From Myrica gale (Eukaryota > Streptophyta > Magnoliopsida > Fagales > Myricaceae): 64,000 bases of DNA. The DNA lies in NCBI GenBank assembly GCA_963930655.1, contig OZ005602.1:875501-939500 (forward strand), given 5' to 3'. Below are positions 28,841 to 41,800 of the stretch, piece after piece; positions within the stretch are counted from its first letter, which is position 1; the number at the start of each line of letters is the position of its first letter. The translations under genes and the position numbers were made by a program. Below the pieces are notes generated by a model that worked only from the letters and a program-made list of their open reading frames with translations, was not told the DNA's origin and did not search any database.

Positions 28841-29384
28841 AAAAGACATGGACATAAAGTCCATAACAATAATATTAAGGGCTCAAAGGGCCATGCAACT
28901 ACAGGCCTCAAGGGCCTGAATCCAACTGGCCATAAAGGCTTCATACAGATGGACCAAAATGCCCATAGTTTCAAAACGGGTCCAAAGATCCAAAGCAAAC
29001 TCCACCACAAACGGAGGTGTCAACCACTGGAGGAGAGGATGAGCAAGCATCTCACTCCCACTTCCCTGAAAACTCGTTCATACCAGCACAACCAAAATGG
29101 AGGAAAAAAACAACCAGCCACTGTAAGAGGAATTCGGCACAGCTGAAGATAACCAACATGTTCATGTCCACCAGAATTCAACTAAAAAATATGGTTGCTG
29201 CTAAATCCTTCCCACAAAGCTCAGAGAAATGAAATGATTAGAAACAACATAAAGATAACAAAATATAAAACAAATAACCCCTTGACTGATCAACGTCTGG
29301 CCATAAAATATGGCTGAAGAAAACCACCACAAGTAATAGAGCAAAATATAGTCGGGTGTGTGAGATCCACGCTTCATCATACAC

Positions 29385-29504
29385 CGTCGCAGCGGCTCTG
29401 GAAGGGTGTACAGACAAACGTCGGGAGCTGCTGAGTTCAGCTGTGTTGTGCGTGGCCTGCAAAAAGCCTCTGAATAGTTTAGATCTAGCCATGAGAGAGG
29501 CCAT
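29385..29504 (-). CDS. Possible first exon with an organelle-presequence-like N-terminus
   Basis: Downstream (on the minus strand) of a C/T-rich, GC-richer leader at 29.52-29.68 kb, an ATG at 29504 opens MASLMARSKLFRGFLQATHN followed by TAELSSSRRLSVHPSRAAAT. This is rich in Arg and Ser, free of acidic residues except one, and looks like a mitochondrial presequence. A GT donor (gcgacg|gtgtat) follows codon 40. I could not find convincing later exons, so this may be the start of a real gene, a captured exon, or chance. The leader contains a CT microsatellite near 29672-29683. Confidence 0.3.
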
Positions 29505-29719
29505 AAAAAAAGCTTAAACAACCATGGTAAAAGAGGAGAAAAGAAGACAAATGGCCAACGGGAAAAGGGAAGGGGAAGAGAAGCAGAGAGAAGGGAGGGA
29601 CGGGAGGAGGAACACCTCCTCCCGTCGCCGGAGACAAAAGATGGGGAAGGTTCTAGAGAGAGGGCATACACTCTCTCTCTCTAGAATACATTCTTGAAAT
29701 CTCTCCAATAATTTTCATC

Positions 29720-30040
29720 AAGTTGTAAAGATAACCATAAGTACTTTTTATATTGATGGTAGTATCTCAATTCATACTGAGGACGTTTACTACTTTTATC
29801 TAGTACAGATAAATCATGTTTTCAATGTTTCACTAAGAACTTATGGTCCTCTCTCTTGAGGGAGAATTAGTAAATAGTTTTTCAAAGTCTACAAAGTTTT
29901 GTTTACATGGGGAAAGAACTTATTGTTGCAAATTCAAACTCCACTAGGAACAGTCAGTTTCGATTGAATACGCTGGCAGACTTGCCTCTAAAAAGGGAAA
30001 AACTTATGGTCCTCTTCTTGTCCCTCTTCATTAGAGCAAC
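29720..30040. other. Intergenic, no gene seen
   Basis: AT-rich DNA without a recognisable gene, upstream (relative to the minus strand) of the possible exon at 29.4-29.5 kb. Confidence 0.4.
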
Positions 30041-30044
30041 AAAG

Positions 30045-30685
30045 CACCGCCCCCAACAAGATGCATTCCATAAGAAGTGTAAAACAGAAAAAAGAAAAAG
30101 GAGCGTCATTTCACTGTTCCCCTTATAACAATCGTCTAGAATGAACCATCACTCTTAATACATTGAAATGAAATGATACTGAACTTCAAGTTGTATTTAA
30201 GGAAATGATAAAGCCAAATTCGAAGTTTGGCTAACCTTCATTAAAACTAAGAGAGAAAAAGATAAAAAAAAAAGCTTCAACTGAGTTCTTCGATGCCCTC
30301 CTTAGAAGCAACCATCACTCTTAAATACCATATGAAGAAAAAAAGGAACAAATTCTAACGAACTCCTTACATTCATGGAAGCCAATAATGGGCAAGTGTA
30401 ATGTAGAGCCCAATACGTCATCAAACTCATAATCTAGCTCAGAACCCTTCATGTGCACAAGCCCATAGCCAACCTTAAGCCCACACGCCTAAGCCCATAA
30501 CAGCTGGTCATCAATTAAGGGTAGTTGTCATAATTGAACTATTAGTCCAGCCATTAACAAAACTAATGCTGGCATGTTACACCTACAATTTGAAACAGCT
30601 AGAGCAGACCAACAAGATGCACTACAGCAGAAGTGAAAAACAGAACAAAAAAAGAGTCCTCATTTCACTACTCCAGCGTATCTGG
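30045..30685. repeat. Local direct duplication, two diverged copies
   Basis: A roughly 80-bp segment containing 'caacaagatgca', 'agaagtg', 'aaaacagaa' and 'catttcact' occurs at about 30050-30120 and again at about 30608-30680. A second pair, 'aaccatcactcttaa', occurs at about 30145 and 30310. Copies differ by substitutions and small indels. They border the inverted HUB2 segment, so the whole neighbourhood has been rearranged. Confidence 0.6.
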
Positions 30686-30721
30686 ACTGGACTTTTTAAG
30701 ATTCCTTCTTTTTGCAATTTG

Positions 30722-31372
30722 CTTTTTTTCTTTATGTTTGTTGGAAGCATCTCCTATTTCTACATTTATCTTTTAAATTTCAAATTGCAGAGATTTGATG
30801 GAAATCAAAGAATCAGAATGCAGAGCTAACTCACAAGCTGAAGTCTTGAGAAACCTTTAGATGAACATAGCCTGAAATATCTCATTTAAGGGTCCAACGG
30901 CATGCTTCTGAGAGGTTTCTTTCGCTTAATTCTATCTCTGTTTAAGCATTGTATGAACACCTTGGATTTTTGCAGGAGAAACAAATATGTTTTATTGGCT
31001 TGCTGTTTTTAGGGCTGGACAAAACCGGACTGCGGACCGGACCAGATTTGTGATCCTGTCCTGTTTTTTTAAATGCAGTCGGGTCCGGTCCATGCCTTTT
31101 GACAAACCGGTCCGAACCGGACCGAACTGCATTTATTAAAATAAATAAATAAATATAAATTACAAACTTAAAAAGTTTAATTTTAATCTAAACTAAACTC
31201 TACATTTTTATATGTCATTTCCCCCTTTAAAATTAACCTAAAAATATTTTTAAAAAATGAAACTGGTTCGAACCTCTATTTTAGTAGGACCAGAAATCCG
31301 GTTTGCAGCCCTAGCTGTTTTGATGTTGCTTCTTTGAAGGATAGATTCTTTGAGCAACTTAACACAATGTTT
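30722..31372 (+). pseudogene. Inverted partial copy of HUB2 exon 13 and flanking introns
   Basis: This plus-strand segment copies the sense strand of minus-strand HUB2 at about 35726-35299. It includes intron sequence on both sides of exon 13, so it arose by DNA duplication and not by retroposition. About 112 bp (30743-30854) is identical to the gene, covering the intron end, the acceptor and the first 64 bp of the exon. Then come a 1-base deletion, an internal deletion of some 85 bp, and several substitutions. A 304-bp hAT-type element is inserted at 31010-31313. It cannot encode a HUB2 fragment beyond the frameshift. Confidence 0.9.
31010..31313. mobile_element. hAT-type MITE with perfect 8-bp target duplication
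   Basis: It begins TAGGGCTGGACAAAACCGG and ends with the inverted CCGGTTTGCAGCCCTA, with GGTCCGG-like subterminal repeats. The 8-bp duplication gctgtttt is at 31002-31009 and 31314-31321. The empty site survives in the parental HUB2 intron, where the single copy aaaacagc (complement) is at 35344-35351. It belongs to the same family as the element at 11101-11973 but is shorter. Confidence 0.95.
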
Positions 31373-32050
31373 GCAGGCCCAATAAGACATTGAAAAGTTT
31401 ACTAGAAATTTTTTTTGCCCATCCAAACCTGACCCAAGTTAAAGATAGAGTAGACTCTCTTGAAATTGGTGGAAAAAGTTGTTGAAGTTTGTAAAAATAT
31501 ATTGAAGTTTATAAAAAGTTGGTGGGGTTTGTAAAAAAGTTATTGGAGTTTGTAAAAAGTTATTAGAGTTGATGAAAACATTATTGTCTAAATTATCTTC
31601 ACTTGTTAAAGAACTTATTTCAAGAAGAAATTCCACAATTTTTTCATCAAATTGAATACCTTTTTATAAACTCAATACAATTTTTTGTTATAAATTCCAA
31701 TTTTGGGCGGCCAGGGGTGGTGGAGGGATTCCTCCCTCCACCTTGAATGGGTCGGGGTGGGGAGTCCCACCCAGTACCTTTTTACTTTTTTTTAAAAAAT
31801 TATATATATTTTTTAAAAATATGATTGATTTTAAAATTTTAACTTTATATTAAATTATACCTTTTTATTTATTTTAAATTTATATTTTTTTCAAATATTT
31901 ATATTTATTTTAATGACATGTGTCACGTTGCAACTTGACAATAAAAATTTTCCATTAAATGCGTCTAAGGAGTTAGGTTTAGTAAAATTTAGTACCAAAA
32001 TGACAAATTTAGTGAATTTTTTTATTTTTTTTTTAAAAACCTAATTAGTT
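31373..32050. other. Intergenic, with a short hairpin and AT-rich tract
   Basis: No gene is seen. At about 31719-31742 the inverted pair ggtggaggga and tccctccacc forms a short hairpin. At 31495-31570 'ttgtaaaaag(tt)' phrases recur as a degenerate minisatellite. From 31790 to 31930 the DNA is almost pure A/T. Confidence 0.5.
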
Positions 32051-32055
32051 TGATA

Positions 32056-32416
32056 AAGAAAAATTGGCAATTTAATCACTAGGTTTATAGCACGCTGACA
32101 ATTTAGTCACTAGGTTTCATTTTTTTACTATATGATCATTGAGAATATATAGTTGTGACGATCTGGTCCTTCAGTCAAATCTTTGTTAATTTTTAACAGA
32201 ATAGAACGCGGTCGACCGCTACAAATTACCCTTGCCGCAACGGTAAACAAACCGGTCGACCGCTATTCCGGCTAAAAATTTAACGAAAGTTTGACGGAAT
32301 GACCAAATCACCACAACTATATATTTTCAATGACCATATAGTAAAAAAATGAAACATAGTGATTAAATCGTCAGAGGTACTAAAACCTAGTGACCAAATT
32401 ATCAATTTCCCTTTTA
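32056..32416. mobile_element. Foldback MITE of about 360 bp
   Basis: The two halves are long inverted copies: 'cactaggttt', 'catttttttactatatg(a/g)tca' and 'atatatagttgtg' on the left recur reverse-complemented on the right. The centre carries palindromic 'gcggtcgaccgc' twice. A third, partial copy of the end sequence follows at 32417-32455. Target duplication was not clear. It sits between the HUB2 stop codon and the inverted HUB2 copy. Confidence 0.8.
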
Positions 32417-32804
32417 TAAAAGACACTAAAACCTAGTGAGTGATTTGTAATTTTCCCATAAAACAATTTCCAATTAGGTTCTTAGAATCTAAGCCTGAGA
32501 CATTTATATATGCTAGATCCTTGGATATGGACTATTGTTCCTGTGTTTATATGGACTAAATTACCAAGTCAGAAAGGATGAGAAGTTTATGCATTGGCTA
32601 ATTGATCCAAATGCTTTTGTTTTTCCATTTTTTTATGTACTAATACAAGATGGGTTAGTAAACGAAGGTAAAGCAGAGGCTAATTTTTCTTACACAAGGA
32701 ACCATGAGCCACAAAGACAAGTAAGAACGGGCTTCAATGGGGGGATATAGAGGCAAAGAGAGAAACAATCACGAATACTAACTACAGAATATGTTGAACC
32801 GCTT

Positions 32805-35800
32805 TCATATCTTCACAAAACGAACATCGTTCTGGCCGAATGCATTCCCACATGCAGGGCATTTCCGATGGCGGATCTCTAGATTTTTTTGGATGCATGG
32901 ATTGCAGAACAGATGATAGCACTTCACGATAACTACCTGAAAAATACAAATCACAACCACGTGTCATTGTAATCATAATACACCCGTGAAATCACAACCA
33001 AATGTATCAAATGTAACAATAATATACTAACTGCAAGGATTGGGAACACCAGCAGAGTCATATATTATATTCTTGGGTTAATTACACTTTATACCCACGT
33101 GGTTTGAGGGTCTTAACACTTTGTACCCCGTTCTTTTAATTTTGAGACATTTCACCCATATGGTTTGGAGGTCTCGACACTTTGCACTCTCGTCAATTTA
33201 CCATTATTTCGAACGGAAAAATCAACCACGTGCAAAATATGTGCAGAGCACGTAGGTGCAAAGTGTCTAAAAAATAAAAGAACGGGGTGCAAAATGTAAT
33301 TAACCCTTTTTTAATATCGGGAAAAAATGGACAAGTAGGCCATGCGCAGAACACTTGACCGACTTTTCGTTCGAAATAATGGATCAATAGACGACAGGGT
33401 GCAAATCGAAAGAATCCCAAACGATGTGGATGGATTGTCTCAAAAATAAAAGAACAAAGTGCAAAGTGTCAGGACCCCCAAACCACGTGGATGCAAAGTG
33501 TAATTAACCCCATATTCTTAATATATACAACTGGATATCGAAACCTGGATGCCAGGAATGAAACCTCGGAAGCATAGAGCACACTTACCTCCTTTGGCCG
33601 ATCAGAACACACACTACACTTGAGAATAGACTTGCAACTCTTGATTTCATCTTGGAGTTTCTGAATTGCAGCCTCTCGAGCCTCAGAAGTCATCTCAGCA
33701 ACCTTGGTATTCAATTCCATAAGCTCTTCCTCGAGTTTCATCTTTGAGCTTCTGCTTAACACGATTCCAACTACTTAGAGGCAAATTTGGCTTGAATTGT
33801 GAGAATCAGCAGTTATATCTACATGCTGCCTATGCAAACGGAAGCCCTTCATGCAATGAACCCATGCACCAAAAGTCCATGGCAAACAATGCTGTAAGGA
33901 ACCAATTTAAAGGAACTTAAGTCAAGAAGGAACAAATCACCACCTTTCATTCTCGAAATCACTTTGGAGATCGTCCCTATCCCGCTCAATTTGCTCATAT
34001 TCCTTCTCAGAGGAAGCAACAGCAGCTTTAAGCCACTTTAACTCCTTCTCAGCATCAGCCAATTCCCACTTGGTTGTTTCCAGGTTGACTGCAAGATGTC
34101 TCTCTTCTTGAGTAGATCTAATGGCTTCTGTCAGAAAAGTCTCCATCTGCATGATTCAAGCTCAGGTTGACAAAGGATAAAGTGGCCAACTTTCTATAGA
34201 CAACAGGGAAATATTACCTGCTCTTCACTGTGGGAAATTCTCATTTTTAGAGATTCTACTGATGCATTAATTTGTTGAAGTTGCTTTGCCAACGCCTGCT
34301 TTTCGGAGAGCAAAACACTCTGTGCCTGCTTTGTCTTCACACTCTCGGAAACAAGCTGCATTAAGATCTCATGAAACAATTAGGAAATGACCACCCTGTG
34401 TAATCAACTGCATTACTGAAGTAAGCAATTGATGTGAGGGGGAACAAAGAAGACATACACTACATCAATGTTAATAATAAGAAGTCGTACCTTGAGATTA
34501 TAGTCGTCCCTCTCAGTAACCTGCTGCAACAGATGTTGGTTCTGAGTCTGCATATCTTCATATGCTTGACCAATGGTCTGCAGGAAAACAATAGACCCAT
34601 CAGAGATAGACCAATCAGATTTTAAAGGAGACAAAAGTTGCAAATTTCAGGAAGAAAAAGTAAACGCCTAGGGCACCTCAATTTCTGTTATATATGCCTC
34701 TGCTTCCACGTCCTTACTTCTAATGGCCTCAGTAAGCTCCAAAACATCCCTGCACATATCAAAAGGTGAAAACCGAAAGCATAAAAGTTTTTAAATATTG
34801 GCTCTCTAAAATTTTATCGTCATTACAAAAATATTTATCTCCTCAATTTTTCACCAATTTTCATAAATTTTCACTTTTTTACCATCTCCGGTAAACTTTT
34901 TCACTTTCTCACACTCTCTCCTCACTTTTCACCAACTTTCATACCCAAAATTTTAACCACCCTAAAATTTTATCACTCAAACACAACCTGCATCACTTTA
35001 AAAACTACCTGCTTCCTGATAATCTAATCTCTGATCTTCTACACAGCAAAGATATCACTAATCTTCTACCCAATCATATAAAAGTCAAACAGATCTATCT
35101 TAAAGCAATCTTGGCATTCTGGAATATTAAACACCCCCCTCCCCCCTCCCTTCCCTTCTCTCCTTCCATTCCCCCCCCCCCCCAACACGCCACCCCCTGC
35201 CTTTCACTCTCATCACCCTAATCTTGCACCTGCCCCCCAATCCCAGATCATAAGGAATACATGTTAAAAACAATGACAAAAGAAGGGATAGAAAACATTC
35301 TGTTAAGTTGCTCAGAGAATCTATCCTTCAAAGAAGTAACATCAAAACAGCAGGCCAATAATACATATTTGTTTCTCCTGTCCAGTCAGCTATTTTTAAA
35401 AGAACTCAAAAATCCAACGTGTTCATACAATGCTTAAACAGAGATGGAATGAAGCAAAAGAAACCTCTCAGAAGCATCCAGTTCGACTCTTAAATGAGAT
35501 ATTTCAGCTTCAGCAGCAGAAAGCCTTTGTTGACAAGCAGCCTCAGCTTCATTGGCAGCTTTCACTCTCAACTCCAGACTATGTTCATCTAAAGCGTTTC
35601 TCAAGACTTCAGCTTGTGAGTTAGCTCTGCATTCTGATTCTTTGATTTCCATCAAATCTCTGCAATTTGAAATTTAAAAGATAAATGTAGAAATAGGAGA
35701 TGCTTCCACAAACATAAAGAAAAGAAGAAAAAATATTCTGAAATACAGTGAAAACTGCAAAATTAAGACCAACACCAAAATGTTGATCTAGACATTCAAT

Positions 35801-38800
35801 CTGTCATCACATCCTAAGGAGTTGTATACCAAAATTAAACAAATCCTCAATCTCCTCTCTTTAGAGACAACAAACTCTTTTATGCAAAATGCACTCTCTC
35901 TGAGATTTTATTCTCAGACATTGTGATCTCAAAATGGAATATCAAGTAAGATCACTCTTTTTGTCCTTTAATCTGATGTCATACTGAGCAGCAGCAAAAG
36001 CACTGTCTGAGTCAACTATACCTCCTTTATGATGATTGATTCTAAATCCAACAAAATTCAGACAGACGACTTTAATGAATTCAAGGCTTTTACATATTCG
36101 CTAGTTCGTAACTTTCATTTACAAAAGCACATCTGCTACAGATGTCTTCACTCATAGCAAGATCTTTCTTTAAGACCTAAGAGCTACAGAACCATCCCAA
36201 GCACGAGTAAAGAAACAAGTAAGAATATCTGGTACCATCGCTTTCATGTCTAACAACACAAAACCCCAAGCTATCAGCTTAGGATGGCCAATGTACCTGC
36301 TGTCAGAACTTTCCTGTCCATACATGTCTAAGAAGATCTGCAGTTCAAGTTTTTCCTTCTGCAACTGTTCAATCTGAAGCATAGTCATCTTTGTCAGTCA
36401 AATATAAGCTCAGATATACTAAACAGCAGAAGGATTCAACAGTCACAAGTCATATCATTGAAACAAAAATGGCATTGGTGGTGCTATGCTTAAGCGCAAA
36501 TATCTTCACGAATTTTTCAATTTTTCTTTGTGTTTTATTTTTTTCTCTGTTTGGCTTGGAATATTTCCATATCTTTTCATCCATATATCAATGATATACT
36601 CCAAATTTCACCAGAATAAATTTTATCCAAAATTTTGTTTGACTGAACATCCTCATCAGAATGCAATACCCCTTTACCATAATGATGCTGGTCACTTGTG
36701 ACCAATAGCCACAATAGTAGCAGATGAAGTTGTAGGTTGTTTATCATACATGAAGTTTACTTTAATAAAAATAAAATAAAAAATAAACCAGACATGAAGC
36801 TAAGAATAAAAAGAAGCTGACTTGTGCAGACAGCTGACTTCTTTTCAATAAAATGAAATAGGCAAATCAACTCAGCTGGCTGGTCAATCTCAGAGATCTC
36901 TAGTGCATAAAATAATTTAATATCTAATTTCACCCCCGGTCCATAGTTTAGAAGTTTATATATATTTCAAGGATGCTTCAGCCAAAATGAAATAGAGAGA
37001 TATTAAACAACATGTACAAAAGCTCACAGAATCTGTGTAATAAGGCTGTAAAAATACAAATCAATTAATATACCTCATAGAGGAGTGATTGAACATTACC
37101 AGTGCCTTAAGAGACTTGATCTCCACCATCTGTTCAGCGCATTTGTCTGCTAACCTCTGCTTGTCATTGGTCTAAACCAAAAACAAGGAATTGGAAAATT
37201 TCAAAAGAGAGTTTACTCATAAGAGACAAAAAAATAACAAGATAGTTATAGCATGAATAAAAGGAAAATCTTCAAGATCATTAGCAATCCCATATATTTG
37301 TTCAATTAGCATGACTATTTCAAATCATTTTCTGTTGTTTGAGGTGGTTCAGAGGGTAAAAAATTTGCTTATCTTTCACAAGTATATCCCGCGATTGAGG
37401 GAACAGATACCTGAGTCGTATCTTGGAAAATAAATTCCCAAAGCTGGGAAGCCAAATATAAGCTAGTAGCTTAGATAAAAAGAATATGATGCTGGTACTC
37501 AAGTTACAAACACTTATTGTAAATTGGGGGCTCAAGAGGGGACTCAACAACTCCGCCTATTTCGTGCTTTCCCAAGTCAATCCTATGCACCAAAAGTAGA
37601 ATGTGTGGCAGATTGAGAGCCAACATGTATCAAGGTTCACAATACTTTCAGAGATATAGCCAAACATGATGTGTCAAGAAGCATCCAAAAGACAAATAAA
37701 TGGAGGGAAGGAAGAAGCAGTCCCTCTGGCAGCATAAAAGTTATAATGAGATACCATGAACATAAACACTTGGAAGCATACCAAATGCGCCTTGGGCAAA
37801 AGCAACAAGAAAGAACATGCATGCTACAGATTTAGTGGGCAAAATGGTCCTGAAAGGCTGGATAGTTTAAAGCGACTAAAGTATCTTACATTTGAATTGA
37901 TTAAAAAGTTTGAAGAAGGAATGTGCATAAGAGTATATAACCAACCAACCCTTCTGTATAACCTATTCACTAACAGGAATCAACAGCATTCCCTCTTTCC
38001 AATCAATTATAATTATGAATTGAAGCATTTATTCTATATAATTAGAGGTCCTACAGCATCATCACTGCACCCATCATGCAAATTTTGGGTCCTCTAGTTC
38101 CATGAAGGATTTTAAAAAATGCATTGTGCACCTGAACAGTGAGAGGAAACTACAAGGGGCTTTATGTATGTTGTTATAAGAAGAACGAGTAAGACTACAT
38201 GCTAGGATAATGAAATGTGAATCATGCTCATACATTAGCAAATAGTTCAGAGAAGAGAAGCTTGACATATACAATAACGACATCAATCATAAGGCTTTTT
38301 TTCCTCAAAGAACGAAACTGAGAGCTCCATCAGAAAAATAATCTAGGACAGGCAATTTAAATTCAATCCCCAATGTTCATAATCACTTACCCTACCAGTT
38401 TAAAGCACCAAGTACAATCTATACGAAAGAATACTATAGGTAAAAAAGAAACCGTACAGGCTTTTTGTCTAATTACTATGTAAACTGCCCTCAATTAGAA
38501 ATCTCCGGCGAAAAAAGTTAATGACTAATAAGAGAAGGAACAAAATAGGTTTCTGAGACAAACCTTGCTATGTAGCTGAGCTTTTAGCAACTGGGCTTCT
38601 TCACGTAAGGATAGTGCTTCATGAGCAGCCTCCTTCCATCGCTTCAGTTGAGCTTCCATCATTCCCATTTCTTTAGACAAAGCAGAAGCCATTACGCGAA
38701 ACTCCGATTTAATATCCTTTCTCCCTGCGACAGGTAACACATTTACAAATCAGAAGCACCAGTAAACTGCCACCATAAAACAAATTAAAATCAAGCTCAT

Positions 38801-41800
38801 AATTTGACCTGCATCCTGTAGAGCTTCTTCCATTTTCACCTCAAGATCATTTTTTTCAATAACACACTTCTGCAGCTGAAGCTCTAGCTCTTCAATTCTA
38901 GATTCAGTATTATTAATGGCATTCCTTACAGAATCTGTTGAATCTATTTTTGCAACCACCTCCTTCTCCCTTCTTATGACAAGAGGCCTATCAGCCTGAA
39001 ATTATAAGTTTGAAAACAGACTCCATCTGGAACAAGCACAAAAACATGTGACAGACACAAGACAAGGCAGTTCAACCTGAAGAGAATCTGTTAATACTTT
39101 GTAGCGCTCCGCTTCAGCATTCCAAAGTTGGAGTTGATCATTTCGCAAAGAGTACAAACGTGAGGAGTGTACATATTTGTCATCCTTCAGTTCATTCTAT
39201 AAGAATATAATATCAAAATTGAAACTAATGTCAAAATAAAACTGGATTGACAGAAACTCCCCGAGACAAAAACAATCTCTATAGTGAAAAATGAAGAATT
39301 CTATTTCAAAAACCTGAACATCTTGCAATTGTTTTGACAAGATTAGATTCTCTTCCCGTGCATCTTGAAGCTCAGAAAGACGATCTTCTGCCAGCATCTA
39401 CATCATTTGTATTAACCCACGACTGGTGTCAGGCAGAGAGAGCAAGAGAGGGCAAAAGTGACTGATCTACACAGTAATACCTTTGCTTCATCCACTGAGT
39501 CCTTCAATTCCCGTAGACCCATTGTCCTATCGGAGGGCTTTTCAGGTGACAAGTTTCCATTGGCTGTCGCATGAGTTGGGACAGGTATAGCAGACACTAC
39601 ATCCTTTTGCATTTGCAGGTTGACTAGTTTTCTTCGACTCTCTTCAAGTTCTGCCATGCTCTCGTCCAACTCGCCTTTCAATTAAAAAACAGATACACAT
39701 AGTCAATGTATGATCTTGAGGTGCCATCCACCACAACAGAAAATCTCGGTGCCAATGTCATTATTTTCCAGCATATTCTTAAACCGATAGGTGTCAACTG
39801 AACTTGAGAATTATGATATTTACTGGTAAGCAGGAATATATTTTGTGTTGTAATACAAATACGTCCAGAAAGAACCATCTCAGGTACCTGCAAGGCGCTT
39901 AATCTCAGATTCATCCATTAAATGGCTGCTAACAAAAGTTTGAATACTCTCAATGTATTCTTTATGTTTCAAGTGGAGAACATTAATCCCCTTGCGCAAT
40001 TTTTCAGCCTCCTCTTTCATCATATCATCAATCTTCGACAATTGGACGATAGCATCTGAGAACCCCAAATATGTTATAATGGCAGAATACATACAGAAAA
40101 AACAAAAAGCTGCTACTTCAAAGATTCACAAATGAAAACAACCAAATTAATATACAAATTAACAACAATTGGACGTTGCACCAAGATAGATATATTCTGA
40201 CCTTCTGAAGATAGTTTTCCATGCAGAGCCAGAGCAATGCTTTTAGTTTTTGCCCTCTGATCATTGATGGTATCTTCCAGGAGTTTCAACAACCAAGTAG
40301 TAGATGAATGACGCAGAGCAAGGGCTTCTTCAACATATTTGATGATCCCATCATTACCATTGGCTTGAATAGAATCCTTCTGTAGCAGTCTACAAAGAAA
40401 TATTTCCTCTGCAGGACATGAGGGAACTGAACCTAAAATATAACCGCAAACCAATCAATCTGATATGACATGAAACAACTTTGAAATCTAACGAAATCAT
40501 CTTGTGAAAGAACAAAGAGAACAAATAAATCCTAATAAATTGAAAAAATACCTCGACAATTATCGGCACGGTCCAGATATTCGAAAGCAATCTGGCCTGC
40601 TCCAGCTCGTACCCCAAGAAGAATTAAGTCATCAACCAACTAAATAACAAAAAAAATTCATTGGGAACTGCAAGGTCATGGAGAATAGCAGAGGAGACCA
40701 TGTAAAGAAAGTGCAAACAAACATCATAATCAACAGACCTGATTCCAGAGTTGGTTGACTACAATTAACATATCATCATATGAACTTTGCTTGTCTTTTA
40801 ATTCTTTAATTCTGGCCTCAAGATCATGTAACTCGTGTTTCTGTTCGTCTATCTGCTGAAGAAGTTTCTGATTCTGGTGCTGAAGAACTGCAGCATCAGC
40901 CTGCACAAAAGTATACGATGATCCGTTACTTTTCCTGAAACTTTCATTATCAAGATGACAGAAGCATTCTATATTATATCCACGGGATCGAGTATAAAAA
41001 TGACAGAGAAAGATAGAAATCCAGAAACATAGAAATTTCAGTCTTAAACTACCAAAATAGAATCGGCTAAAACTCAGTGGTCTAAATGATTCACTTGGTA
41101 TTGAGAAGATATTAAATGATAGGATTGCTTCACCAACTCGCGTATTTCTCATAAAATTCTTGACCTCACTGACCGGAAAACATAATAGAAACAGAGCATT
41201 CAGAGGACTCTTATTTGTAAATTCGGTAGGAATACTTCATGGGTAAAGAAACATCTCTTTAAGGTTTATGGATTTCCACAAGATGAAAAACAAAGGAAAT
41301 TGAATCCGCGATATCTATCTTACATGTAGCTGAGATACATTAGGACCTGATTTGATGTAGTGTAGCAACACCAATGTCCCCTTTGCACGACGAGAAAACA
41401 AAGATAATTACACAGACTAAGAGTTTCTGGGATTTAATTTTTGTTCTAATTTACGACAACCCACCGCACCCCAGTAGGCGGTTGTTGCCCATTTTGAGGC
41501 TCCTTGTGTTCTCAATAACCCAAACAACAAAAACTCCTATTTTTCCTTTCCTCCTGTTTCCTACTATTTCCAGCAGCCAAATAACAGCTACACCAACTTC
41601 AGCTCAAATGCACCCACTACATTCCTTATTAGCATATTGTGGTCTCAACTTTGATTAATGTACATCAACATTAAGGGCTAATCCAACCAAGCACTTAATA
41701 GCCTACGAAGCACAAGGAAAAAGCATATTTTCTCAAGCCCCAACAATCAGGAAACATGGAATTTCACTGTCTTCCCTTCAACACTTCCCCAGAGACCAAA

